Source: JALYUA01 sp038229875 (GTDB taxonomy: Bacteria; Acidobacteriota; Thermoanaerobaculia; UBA5066; Gp7-AA6). Taken from it: a stretch of 51,128 bases of DNA. The notes below the pieces were generated by a model. It did not search any database, was not told the DNA's origin, and was given only the letters and a program-made list of their open reading frames with translations. The stretch is from positions 1 to 51,128 of the forward strand of contig JBBROA010000014.1 in NCBI GenBank assembly GCA_038229875.1. The letters run 5' to 3'. The stretch's first letter is position 1. The number at the start of each line of letters is the position of its first letter. The translations under genes were made by a program, and so were the position numbers. Below, one piece after another: positions 43,352 through 51,128 of the stretch.

Positions 43352-43684
43352 GAATTTTCCTCTTGAGAAAAAGACCTGTCAACGCTTTACCGGACGGGCC
43401 AAGCGGCAAATCGCTTCGCTCGCGGAGTGGTTTCGGGGAACGGCGGGGAATCCTATCCTACCGTCGCCTCCGCTCACTCCGGGACGTGCCGTTCGTTGCG
43501 GCGAACAGCACCGGTGAGCGGCTCGCCTGTTGGCTCGACCGCTCACCTCGTCCCTGCGTTCGCTGCGGCTCCCGCCCCGAGCTTAGTCACCACCTCGACG
43601 AAAGCGCAGCTCTGCCACCTATCCCCCCGCTTGGGAAGAGACGCGTCGCAGCTCATCGATGCCTGTCGCCGCCCGGGCCATCGC
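43352..43684. other. 333-bp intergenic region containing repeat copy B
   Basis: I see no gene here. The left 100 bp should hold the promoter of the IPTL-CTERM-like gene; a TTGACA (minus strand, 43377-43382) is too close to its start to be a normal -35. The middle is the second copy of the dispersed repeat. The right 70 bp lead into the M13 peptidase stop. Confidence 0.6.
43461..43612. repeat. Dispersed intergenic repeat, copy B
   Basis: This copy matches 30714-30835 almost base for base in the same orientation, including the GTGCCGTTCG hairpin, in which one arm base has changed (CGAACAGCAC). It lacks the 44-bp hairpin insert of copy A, and its final third is more diverged. It lies between two minus-strand genes. 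Confidence 0.88.
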
Positions 43685-45736
43685 TCACCAGATCTGACAC
43701 CTCAGGGTCCGCACCATCGCGGATCCGGGCGTGCAGCCGAACGCCCGCACGAACTCCGGCATGTTCGATACGGTGCCGACCGCCCGGAACTGCCCGATCG
43801 GATGCTCATTCGTCTGCGCCATCAGCCGGGCGAACTCCGGCCGGTGGTTCGAAGCCCACAGGCGCGCGTTCGCGATGAAGAACCGCTGGTCGGCGGTGAG
43901 CCCGTCGATCTGCGCGGGCTCACCCTTCCCCTCGAGGCTCTTCCGGAGCGCGCGGTAGGCGATCGTCAGGCCGCCGAGGTCCGCGATCGCCTCACCCTGC
44001 ACCAGCGCGCCGTTCTCGTGCACGTCGCGGTCGACGAAGTACCCGTCGAACTGCCGGATGATGCAGCTGGCCCCTTCCTCGAACCGCTTCGCGTCTTCCT
44101 CTGTCCACCAGTCGACCTGGTTTCCCTTCGCGTCGAACTTCCGGCCGGAATTGTCGAAGCTGTGGATGATCTCGTGGCCGATCACCCCGCCGATCGCGCC
44201 GTAGTTGATCGCATCGTCCCCGTCCGGATAGAAGAAGGGCGGCTGCAGGATCCCGGCGGGAAAGAGGATTTCGTTTCTCGCCGAGTAGTGCTGGTCGTTC
44301 ACCTCGGGAGGGTTCATCGCCCAGTCCGCCCGATCGACCGGCTTGCCGATCTTCGAGACATCCCGGCGGAATTCAAAGCGGTTCGCCGCGAGGACGTCTC
44401 CGGCGTACGAATCGCGCGCCATCTCGAGCGTCGAGTAGTCGCGCCACCGATCCGGATAGCCGATCTTCGTCGAGAACGTCGCCACCTTCGCCGACGCGGC
44501 CTTCTTCGTTTCCGGGCTCATCCACGAAAGCGTCTGGATGTCGTCGTCGAGCGCGGCGAGGAGATTCCTGACGAGCTCGTCGACCCGCTTCTTGGCCTCC
44601 GGCGGAAAGTGGTCTCTGACGTAGATACGCCCGAGCGCCATCCCCATCGCGCCGTCCGTCGCATTCACGCAGCGCTTCCACCGCGGCTGCATGTCCGGGA
44701 CGCCAGCGAGCGTCTTCCGGTTGAATTGAAAATCCTCGTCGACGAACTTCCTCGTCAGGGTGGGCGCGGCGGCGGCGAGAAGCTGCCAGCGCAGGTAGGT
44801 CCTCCAGGTGACGAGCGGAACGGACTTCACCATGGCGTCCGCCTCGCTGAAAAACGCCGGCTGCCAGACGTTCAGGGAGACGGTCGCGGGCACTTCCTGG
44901 GTGCGAAAGTAAGACACCCAGTCCAGGTCGGGGTTCTGTTTCGTGAGCGCGTCGAGCGTCATCGGATGGTGCGTCTTGTCCGGATCGCGGAGGTCCACGT
45001 TGTTCTGCGAGGCCTTCGCCAGGCGGGTCTCAAAGGCGAGGATCGTCTTCGCATCGGCCGACGCCTTCTTCGGCGGACTGCCGGCCAGCTCGAGTGTCTT
45101 CGCGACATGCGCGAGGTACTTCTTCCGCAGCTCCACCGACTTCGCGTCGGTCTTCATGTAGTAGTCGCGGTCGGGGAGACCGAGTCCGGCCTGGACCGCC
45201 GCGGCGACCACCCGCGAAGAATCCTTGCGGTCCTCTTCCGATCCGAAGGCGAACACCACGCCTACACCGAGGCTATGGAGGTGGGCGATCTCATCCCGCA
45301 GCGCCGCGGCCGTCGAGATGGCGTCGATGCGCGCCAGCTCCGGCTGGACCGGCATCAGGCCCTTCGCCTCGATCCCGGCCTCGTCCATGCAGGCGCCGTA
45401 GAAGTCCCCGAGCTTCCGCTCCTCGCTGCCCGCCGCCGCCGTTTTGCCCGACGCGAGCTTCTCCAGGATGTCGCGCAGGTCATTCTGATTGCGCTGGCGA
45501 AGCTCGTCGGACGTGCCCCATCGCGGGCGGTCCGACGGGATCGGGTTGTTCCTGAGCCACGCCCCGTCGGCATACTGGTAGAAGTCGGTGCAGGCCTCAC
45601 CGGTACTGCCGATTCCCTCGACCTCGAGCGTGCGCAGACGCGACTCCACGGCAGGAGAGGCGGCCGCCAGAAACAGCGTGGCCGCCGCGGCGGCCGAACC
45701 CACACGAGCCATCGCACGGAATCGTTTTGCGAGCAC
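43685..45736 (-). CDS. Secreted M13-family (neprilysin-like) metallopeptidase
   Basis: The GTG at 45736 after GGAGGCAAT gives a 683-residue protein with a signal peptide (ARVGSAAAAATLFLAAASPAV). It has the M13 N-terminal domain with CTDFYQYADGAWLRNNPIP, the zinc site VIGHEIIHSFD (His521, Glu522, His525), the third-ligand motif GEAIADLGGL, and the conserved C-terminal Cys-x-Trp-type ending (RCQIW). It should cleave oligopeptides outside the cytoplasm. The frame stays open far upstream, but without family similarity. It is divergent from the serine hydrolase (195 bp). Confidence 0.95.
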   Translation of the reverse strand: MLAKRFRAMARVGSAAAAATLFLAAASPAVESRLRTLEVEGIGSTGEACTDFYQYADGAWLRNNPIPSDRPRWGTSDELRQRNQNDLRDILEKLASGKTAAAGSEERKLGDFYGACMDEAGIEAKGLMPVQPELARIDAISTAAALRDEIAHLHSLGVGVVFAFGSEEDRKDSSRVVAAAVQAGLGLPDRDYYMKTDAKSVELRKKYLAHVAKTLELAGSPPKKASADAKTILAFETRLAKASQNNVDLRDPDKTHHPMTLDALTKQNPDLDWVSYFRTQEVPATVSLNVWQPAFFSEADAMVKSVPLVTWRTYLRWQLLAAAAPTLTRKFVDEDFQFNRKTLAGVPDMQPRWKRCVNATDGAMGMALGRIYVRDHFPPEAKKRVDELVRNLLAALDDDIQTLSWMSPETKKAASAKVATFSTKIGYPDRWRDYSTLEMARDSYAGDVLAANRFEFRRDVSKIGKPVDRADWAMNPPEVNDQHYSARNEILFPAGILQPPFFYPDGDDAINYGAIGGVIGHEIIHSFDNSGRKFDAKGNQVDWWTEEDAKRFEEGASCIIRQFDGYFVDRDVHENGALVQGEAIADLGGLTIAYRALRKSLEGKGEPAQIDGLTADQRFFIANARLWASNHRPEFARLMAQTNEHPIGQFRAVGTVSNMPEFVRAFGCTPGSAMVRTLRCQIW

Positions 45737-45931
45737 ATTGCCTCCAGCGGCAGACAAAGGGTCGGCCGATGGCGGGTGGTACGCACGAATCTGACAGGGG
45801 TTTGACCGCGCCGCCGTCGAAACCCTTTTCGCGTGGGACGAACGGCCCGCTGGTGGGGACGAGACCATTTTTCCCGATCGTGGCGGCCTTTCGCCCGGCC
45901 CTCGCCCTTCAGAAGGGCTTATCGTTCCGGG

Positions 45932-47326
45932 ATGCCCGATCGTTTTCCCAGACCGCCTGTCAGGGGCCCGTGGCGCGTTTTTTCGCTTTCCGTGGTTCTG
46001 CTGTTCGGGGCGGCAGCCGTCCCCGCCCAGACCCCCGACGACCCGGCCGTCCGCGGGATCCTTCAGGAGAGGATCGAGTCGAAACGCGCGGCGGGGATCG
46101 CCGTCGGAATCCTGGACGGCGAGGCCAGGCGGGTCCTCGTGTATGGCTCCTCCGGCACCCCCCGCCCCCTCGACGGCGATACGGTTTTCGAGATCGGCTC
46201 CATCACCAAGGTCTTCACGGCCGCGCTTCTTTCGGACATGGCCCGCCGTGGAGAAGTGAAGCTCGATGACCCGATCTCGAAGTACCTGCCGGCAAACGCG
46301 CACGTCCCTTCGCGCCACGGCCGCCAGATCACGCTCGTCGATCTTGCGACGCAGACCTCGGGCCTTCCGCGCCTGCCCGACAACCTGGCCCCGCAGGACC
46401 CGGCGAACCCCTACGCGGACTACACGGTCGAGAAGCTCTACGAATTCCTTTCCAGGTACGAGCTCCCGCGGGACATCGGTTCGAAATACGAATACTCGAA
46501 CCTCGGCGTCGGTCTCCTCGGGCACCTCCTCGCGCACAGAGCGGGCGCCTCGTATGAGCAACTCGTCACGAAGCGGATCCTCACGCCTCTCAAAATGCGC
46601 GACACCGCGATCACGCTCTCACCCTCGATGCGCCAGCGCTTCGCGGTCGGCCACGACGAGAGCGGCGCCGCCGTGCCGGCGTGGGACCTGCCGGCGCTCG
46701 CCGGCGCAGGGGGGCTGCGCTCGACCGTCAACGACATGCTGAAGTTCCTCGCCGCGAATCTCGGGAAGGGCGACGCTGCGATGGCGGCGACCCTGTCGGA
46801 CACGCACCGCGCGCGCCATTCCACAGAGCAGCCCGGGCTCGAGATCGCACTCGCCTGGCATGTGCTGCACCCGTTTGGCAGCGAACTCGTCTGGCACAAC
46901 GGCGGAACCGGCGGCTTCCACTCCTGGATCGGCTTCGTCGCGAAGAAGCGAGCCGGGGCCGTGGTTCTCTCGAATTCCTCCGGGAACATCGACGACATCG
47001 GCATCCACATCGTCGAGCCGCGCTTTCCGCTTCCCGGTCCTCCGAAGGCACGGATGGAAGCGACGGTCCCGGCTTCCGTGCTCGAGACCTACACCGGTGA
47101 ATACCAGCTCTCGCCTTCCTTTTCGATCGTCGTCACGCGCGAGGGAGACGCGCTTTTCGTGCAGGCTACGAACCAGCCGAAGCTGCCGGTGTACGCGGAG
47201 TCGGAGACCAGTTTTTTCCTGAAGGTCGTCGACGCGCAGGTTCGTTTCGTGAAGGAGGGCGGCCGCGTCACGTCGCTCGTCCTCCATCAGAACGGGCAGG
47301 ACACGCCGGGACGCAAGGTGAAGTAA
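45932..47326 (+). CDS. Exported serine hydrolase, class C beta-lactamase/penicillin-binding type
   Basis: The ATG at 45932 gives a signal peptide (RVFSLSVVLLFGAAAVPAQ) and 464 residues. The active-site motifs are SITK (Ser90, Lys93), YSN (Tyr188) and HNG (322-324). A C-terminal beta domain (ETYTGEYQLSPSFSIVVTREGDALFVQ...) is like the DUF3471-type lipocalin-like extension often found on these enzymes. Family members are D-aminopeptidases, esterases or peptidases; true beta-lactamase activity cannot be claimed. The upstream frame to 45833 lacks a signal and is rejected. Confidence 0.92.
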   Translation: MPDRFPRPPVRGPWRVFSLSVVLLFGAAAVPAQTPDDPAVRGILQERIESKRAAGIAVGILDGEARRVLVYGSSGTPRPLDGDTVFEIGSITKVFTAALLSDMARRGEVKLDDPISKYLPANAHVPSRHGRQITLVDLATQTSGLPRLPDNLAPQDPANPYADYTVEKLYEFLSRYELPRDIGSKYEYSNLGVGLLGHLLAHRAGASYEQLVTKRILTPLKMRDTAITLSPSMRQRFAVGHDESGAAVPAWDLPALAGAGGLRSTVNDMLKFLAANLGKGDAAMAATLSDTHRARHSTEQPGLEIALAWHVLHPFGSELVWHNGGTGGFHSWIGFVAKKRAGAVVLSNSSGNIDDIGIHIVEPRFPLPGPPKARMEATVPASVLETYTGEYQLSPSFSIVVTREGDALFVQATNQPKLPVYAESETSFFLKVVDAQVRFVKEGGRVTSLVLHQNGQDTPGRKVK

Positions 47327-47449
47327 AGCGGCCGCGGCGTCCGGGATTTCTGAACCGCCGCCATATGATGCCGCTCAAAAGATTTCCGGCCGGAACGGCG
47401 CGGCACGCGTTCGCCGCGGTCCTGATCGAACGGAGCCAGGAGGGTTGTC

Positions 47450-48685
47450 ATGCCTGAACCTGCATGGACTTGCGGAACGAGAGTCCCCTTTCCCGCGCGA
47501 ACGCGAACACGAACGCGAGCGGCCGCCTGGCTGGTCTGCGCCCTCTTCACCGTCGGCGTCGCGCCGGCGGCGGCGCAGGTCGCGCCCGTTCGCACGGTCT
47601 TCGTCATCGTGATGAGCGCCCAGAACTGGTCGAGCATCAAGGGGAGCCCGGATGCTCCTTACATCAACGGCACCCTGCTGCCCTCGGGAGCGTCCGCCGG
47701 CAATTACTCCGCGCCCCCCGGGCTCAAAACCGCTCTGCCGAGCCACCTCTGGTTCGAGGCCGGGTCCAGTCTCGGTGTGGTGAACGACGCGCCGCCGTAT
47801 GCAAACCACCAGAGCACGACCAGCCACCTGTCGTCGGCCCTGATGCAGGCAGGCGTCTCGTGGAAGAGTTATCACGAGGACATCGACGGGAGATCCTGTC
47901 CGACCGTCTCCCAGAACCTCTACAGCACGAGCACGAATCCGTTCGTCTTCTTCGATGACATCGCGGCAAATCCGACCATGTGCCTCGCCCACGTCCGACC
48001 CTATTCGGAGCTAGCGGGGGACCTCGCTGGCAACACGGTCGCTCGATACAACTTCATCAAACCGAATCTCTGCCACTCCATGCACCAGTCCTGTCCGTCT
48101 ATTGCGAACGCGGTGCGGCAGGGTGATGCATGGCTCGCCGCGGAGGTTCCGAAGATTCTCTCGTCGGCGGCCTATCAGACAGCTGGAGCCCTGTTCATCC
48201 TCTGGGACCACACACGGGACGGAACCGACAGCCCTCTGGGGATGATCCTGCTCTCGCCCTTCGCTCGCCACGGCTACTCGAACACCATCCCTTACACGCA
48301 CAGCTCCGCTCTTCGAACTTTTCAGCAGATTCTGGGTGTCACGAACTACCTCGGTGACGCGGCGGCACAGGTCGCACTCGACGATCTTTTCGGGACGCCG
48401 TCGGGCGACGTGGCGGCGGTCACGCTCACGTGGGCGCCCTCTCCGGGTGCAACCGGTTACAAAGTGACACGCGGGACCGCGAGCCAGGGTCCTTTCGCGA
48501 TCGTGGCGACCGGACTTTCCGGGACGAGCTACACGGATCGCGGGCTCGTGAGCGGAACGACCTACTTTTACTCGGTCGTCGCGGTGAACGGAGCGGGAGA
48601 GAGCCCCCCGGCCGGCCCTGTGAGCGTGCGGCCCCTGGCGGTCCCTGCGCCCCCGACGAGTCTCGTGGTTCGGCAGAACCCGTAA
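47450..48685 (+). CDS. Secreted phosphoesterase-family protein with fibronectin type III domain
   Basis: An AGGAGGGTTGTC site precedes the ATG. After a long N-region with repeated Arg-Thr and a signal helix (AAWLVCALFTVGVAPAAAQ), the domain VRTVFVIVMSAQNWSSIKGS...APYINGTLLPSG...NYSAPPG...NHQSTTSHL...LFILWDHTRDG...LGMILLSPFARHGYSNTIPYTHSSALRTFQQILGV matches the phospholipase C/acid phosphatase phosphoesterase family. The usual first motif has Glu-Asn-His-Ser; here it reads SAQNWSSI, so the metal site may be altered. A fibronectin III domain fills about residues 318-395. Confidence 0.85.
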   Translation: MPEPAWTCGTRVPFPARTRTRTRAAAWLVCALFTVGVAPAAAQVAPVRTVFVIVMSAQNWSSIKGSPDAPYINGTLLPSGASAGNYSAPPGLKTALPSHLWFEAGSSLGVVNDAPPYANHQSTTSHLSSALMQAGVSWKSYHEDIDGRSCPTVSQNLYSTSTNPFVFFDDIAANPTMCLAHVRPYSELAGDLAGNTVARYNFIKPNLCHSMHQSCPSIANAVRQGDAWLAAEVPKILSSAAYQTAGALFILWDHTRDGTDSPLGMILLSPFARHGYSNTIPYTHSSALRTFQQILGVTNYLGDAAAQVALDDLFGTPSGDVAAVTLTWAPSPGATGYKVTRGTASQGPFAIVATGLSGTSYTDRGLVSGTTYFYSVVAVNGAGESPPAGPVSVRPLAVPAPPTSLVVRQNP

Positions 48686-48713
48686 TTCCCAAAAGCGACC
48701 GAGAGGAGGCAGC

Positions 48714-49211
48714 ATGGGCATCCAGAGAGGCGCGCGACCTTTTCTCGCGCTCGCGTTGACCGTCGCTCCGCTTCCGAGCTCGGAAATCACCGTCTCTCCG
48801 TCGACGTCCGTCGCTGCTCCCGCGGCGACTCCCGCGCCGCTGCCGGCGGCGGTCCGCCTTCCCGCCGAGCTCGCGCGGGTTCTGACGGACTACGAGGCGG
48901 GATGGCGAAACGGAGATGGGGCCGCCCTGTCGGAGCTTTTCGTCGAAGACGGGTTCGTTCTGCCGAATGGCGCCCCTCCGGTCAGGGGTCGGGAAGCGAT
49001 CCGAGCGTTCTACAAGGGCCCCGGCGGTCCCCTCGTGCTGCGTGCGTACGCCTGGGCCACCGAAGGGCCGGTCGGGTACATCGTTGGCGGCTTCGCCCGG
49101 CGCGAGGAACAGTCCGAGATCGGCAAGTTCACGCTGACGTTGAAACGCGGCGCCGACGGGCGCTGGCGGATCTTCTCCGACATGGACAACGGAAACCGTC
49201 CCGGACGCTGA
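48714..49211 (+). CDS. Exported NTF2-like (SnoaL/DUF4440-type) protein
   Basis: The ATG follows GAGAGGAGGCAGC. An N-terminal hydrophobic stretch and an Ala/Pro/Ser-rich linker (residues about 8-50) precede a cone-shaped NTF2-like domain: VLTDYEAGWRNGDGAALSELFVEDGFVLPNGAPPVRGREAIRAFYKG, then GKFTLTLKRGADGRWRIFSDMDN. Such proteins bind small ligands or act as isomerases. It starts 28 bp after the phosphoesterase and is probably in the same transcript. A tandem repeat begins at the last base of its stop. Confidence 0.87.
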   Translation: MGIQRGARPFLALALTVAPLPSSEITVSPSTSVAAPAATPAPLPAAVRLPAELARVLTDYEAGWRNGDGAALSELFVEDGFVLPNGAPPVRGREAIRAFYKGPGGPLVLRAYAWATEGPVGYIVGGFARREEQSEIGKFTLTLKRGADGRWRIFSDMDNGNRPGR

Positions 49212-49270
49212 CGGGCGGCTGGCGCCGCGGACGGGCGGCTGGAGCCGCGGGGGGGCGGCTGTAGCCGCGG
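49211..49270. repeat. Three-copy 20-bp tandem repeat, each unit palindromic
   Basis: Units (A/G)(C/G)GGGCGGCTG(G/T)(C/A)GCCGCGG begin at 49211, 49231 and 49251. Each contains a CGGCT/AGCCG or CGGC/GCCG mini-stem. The array starts at the stop codon of the NTF2-like gene, so it could form a cluster of hairpins at the mRNA end. Confidence 0.85.
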
Positions 49271-49327
49271 AATTCGCCGCAACCCCCTCCTGTTGCCCCG
49301 CGAGACGGGATTCCAGATGAGGCGCGC

Positions 49328-50284
49328 ATGCGAGACTCCCGAAAGATCAGCCGCCGCGGGTTTCTGACATCGGTCACCGCCGCCGGCGCCGCTTCAATTC
49401 TTGGTCCCGGGAATCTGGCCGCTCAGCCGAACCCCCCGGCCGCTCCTCGGGGCCCGATTCTGACGCGTCCCATCCCCTCGAGCGGCGAGCAGCTCCCGCT
49501 CATCGGGCTCGGCAGCTGGATCACCTTCAACGTGGGAGATGACCCGGCCGGGCGAGACTCCTGCGCGGACGTGATGCGCGCGTTTTTTGAGGAGGGCGGC
49601 CGGCTCATCGACTCCTCTCCGATGTACGGCTCATCGCAGGAGACCATCGGTTATGGACTCAAGAAGCTCGGCTCGAATTCGCACCGGGTGTTCGCGGCCG
49701 ACAAGGTCTGGATCTCGTCCGGCGCAAAGGGTCCGCCGCAGATCGAGGATTCGCGGCGGCACTGGGGCGTGCCGCGCTTCGATCTTCTCGAGGTGCACAA
49801 CCTGACCGGATGGGAGGAGCACCTTCCAAATCTCTTCGCGATGAAGGCGGCGGGGAAACTGCGCTACGTCGGAGTCACCACGTCGGAAGGGCGGCGACAT
49901 CCTGAGATCGAAAAGATCATGCGCAGCCACCCACTCGACTTCGTCCAGGTCTCGTACAACGCGCTCGACCGCGACGTCGAGGAACGGATCCTTCCGCTCG
50001 CCCGCGAGCGCCGCATCGGGGTGATCTGCAACCGGCCGTTCCGCCGCGGCGAGCTGATGCAGAAGGTTGCCCGCGCGCCGCTGCCCTCGTGGGCCCGGGA
50101 GATCGACTGCGCGAGCTGGGCGCAGGTGCTGCTGAAATTCATCGTTTCGCACCCGGCGGTCGTCTGCGCCATCCCGGCGACGACGCGAGGCGACCACGTG
50201 CGGGAAAACGTGGGCGCGACGTATGGACGCCTGCCCGACGAGGCCATGCGCCGCCGCATCGCCGCAGACGTCGAGAAGCTTTGA
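49328..50284 (+). CDS. Tat-exported aldo/keto reductase
   Basis: The N-terminus KISRRGFLTSVTAAGAASIL is a twin-arginine signal. The barrel keeps the tetrad Asp95 and Tyr100 (RLIDSSPMYG), Lys126 (AADKVWI) and His157 (LLEVHN), and ends with the AIPATTRGDHVRENVGA cofactor-binding segment. An exported aldo/keto reductase must receive its nicotinamide cofactor before export, which makes Tat transport logical. The substrate is unknown. Its stop overlaps the next start by one base (TGATG). Confidence 0.92.
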   Translation: MRDSRKISRRGFLTSVTAAGAASILGPGNLAAQPNPPAAPRGPILTRPIPSSGEQLPLIGLGSWITFNVGDDPAGRDSCADVMRAFFEEGGRLIDSSPMYGSSQETIGYGLKKLGSNSHRVFAADKVWISSGAKGPPQIEDSRRHWGVPRFDLLEVHNLTGWEEHLPNLFAMKAAGKLRYVGVTTSEGRRHPEIEKIMRSHPLDFVQVSYNALDRDVEERILPLARERRIGVICNRPFRRGELMQKVARAPLPSWAREIDCASWAQVLLKFIVSHPAVVCAIPATTRGDHVRENVGATYGRLPDEAMRRRIAADVEKL

Positions 50285-50991
50285 TGTCGGAGTGGTGGAC
50301 CTACACCCTCTCGGATTTCCTGCTCTTCTCGCCGAGGACGTATTTCCGTCTCTTCGAGATCTACAACGCGGCGGTCTGGCCCGCGCAGATCGTCGCGCTG
50401 TGCCTCGGACTCGTCATCCTGGCGCTGTTGCTCCGCCCGGGAGCCCCGGGAGCGCGCGCTATCCTGACGATCCTGACGATCCTTGCCGCGCTCTGGCTTT
50501 TCGTCGCGGTGGCGTTTCTCGCGCATCGGTACGCGACGATCAACTGGGCCGCCGTTTATTTCGCGTGGGCGTTCGGCGTGCAGGCGGCCCTTCTGCTCTG
50601 GTCCGGCGCGCGCAGTCGGGGCGCTTTTGATGCGCCGGCGGATCCGGCGAGCCGCGCCGGCGTGGCGATCTTCGCGTTCGCGCTGCTCGTTCTGCCCGCG
50701 ATCGGTCCGCTGCTCGGGCGGGGATGGAAGGGGGTCGGGCTCTTCGGCATCTCTCCAGACCCGACCGCGGTCGGCACGCTCGGAATCCTCCTGCTCGCAA
50801 GGGTCCGCTATCGCTGGTCCCTGATGGCGATTCCCGCGATCTGGTGCGCGATCTCCGGCGCGACTCTCCTGGCATTGAAGGCGCCGGATTTCTGGATCCC
50901 TCCCTTCGCGTCGGCGGCCGCCGTTTCGATCGCTTTCGCGCAGACGTTGACCCGGCGTCGAAAGGAAAAGCGGGGCTACGTCGCGAACTAA
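50284..50991 (+). CDS. Multi-pass membrane protein, DUF6064-like
   Basis: The 235-residue protein starts MSEWWTYTLSDFLLFSPRTYFRLFEIYNAAVWP and has six to seven hydrophobic segments, with the YFRLFEIYN and RYATINWAAVYFAWAFGVQA parts typical of DUF6064. The function is unknown. The start codon overlaps the stop of the aldo/keto reductase, so the two are translationally coupled; a link to the exported reductase is possible. Confidence 0.82.
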   Translation: MSEWWTYTLSDFLLFSPRTYFRLFEIYNAAVWPAQIVALCLGLVILALLLRPGAPGARAILTILTILAALWLFVAVAFLAHRYATINWAAVYFAWAFGVQAALLLWSGARSRGAFDAPADPASRAGVAIFAFALLVLPAIGPLLGRGWKGVGLFGISPDPTAVGTLGILLLARVRYRWSLMAIPAIWCAISGATLLALKAPDFWIPPFASAAAVSIAFAQTLTRRRKEKRGYVAN

Positions 50992-51062
50992 GATCTCGCG
51001 GAGCCGGCGACTCAAAGGAAGCGGACTCACGACCTTTCAACCCTTCGAAGCCCGAAAGCGTT

Positions 51063-51093
51063 GGAGGCGTGCCCCGCATGGGAACACGCCTCC
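51063..51093. other. Inverted repeat near the right edge
   Basis: GGAGGCGTG at 51063-51071 pairs with CACGCCTCC at 51085-51093, and the loop can form an extra CCC/GGG pairing. No T-run follows. It may be a leader structure for a gene beyond the window or a weak terminator. The remaining bases at the edge (50992-51128) show no gene. Confidence 0.45.
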
Positions 51094-51128
51094 GTCGACT
51101 GCCCTCTCCGCCGAATCTCTCTTTAGAA

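Overview
This is a GC-rich, gene-dense bacterial chromosome segment with about 40 protein genes and no rRNA, tRNA, CRISPR array or prophage that I can see. Several features together resemble Acidobacteriota (for example Thermoanaerobaculia or Vicinamibacteria relatives): a Ser/Thr kinase fused to an FGE-sulfatase-type domain and a hydrolase, M13 and M24 peptidases, an IPTL-CTERM-like protein, a bacilliredoxin, a class III-like PPK2 and many Tat or lipoprotein signals. That placement is an inference from gene content and is not proven.

Layout. 1-6.3 kb: 3' part of a PYROXD2-like FAD oxidoreductase, a convergent bacilliredoxin, then a + strand run of Tat-exported M24 peptidase, beta-propeller protein, NagX/HGSNAT-like membrane acyltransferase and PPK2. 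6.3-8.2 kb: thiC on the minus strand under a TPP riboswitch whose closing helix appears to include the Shine-Dalgarno. 8.3-17.8 kb: a small hydrophilic protein, an overlapping addB-addA pair and lon with an intrinsic terminator. 17.8-20.4 kb: a CPBP protease, a TetR regulator with an unusual N-terminal motif, and two paralogous small membrane proteins separated by a 279-bp element with perfect 18-bp inverted ends and nested palindromes. 20.5-26.9 kb: an alpha/beta hydrolase, a DUF1206-like membrane protein and an RND pump followed by its fusion protein. 27-28.8 kb: a DGPF/YCII gene and an ECF42-type sigma factor, preceded by a match to the ECF42 promoter. 29-31.6 kb: small envelope or stress proteins (Ala/Thr-rich membrane protein, LysM protein, lipoprotein, ferritin-like protein). 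31.8-34 kb: a full-length KatE-type catalase gene broken by one in-frame amber codon. 34.2-40.5 kb: a DUF4349 lipoprotein, the 972-residue kinase/FGE/hydrolase fusion, an operon of unknown protein, F420-reductase-like protein and DUF3592 protein (the last apparently frameshifted), and a cupredoxin-like protein. 40.7-51 kb: DinB protein, two aldo/keto reductases, IPTL-CTERM-like protein, M13 peptidase, serine hydrolase, phosphoesterase with an FN3 domain, NTF2-like protein and a DUF6064-like membrane protein.

Intergenic spaces hold much repeat DNA: a dispersed repeat in two copies (30.7 and 43.5 kb), two CCCTCACCCCAACC-type imperfect palindromes, and four short tandem arrays with periods of 15, 20, 21 and 24 bp. 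The strongest leads are the ECF42 promoter-module match, the 279-bp nested-palindrome element that supplies a gene's stop codon, the amber codon in katE, the kinase fusion protein, and the dispersed repeat family.
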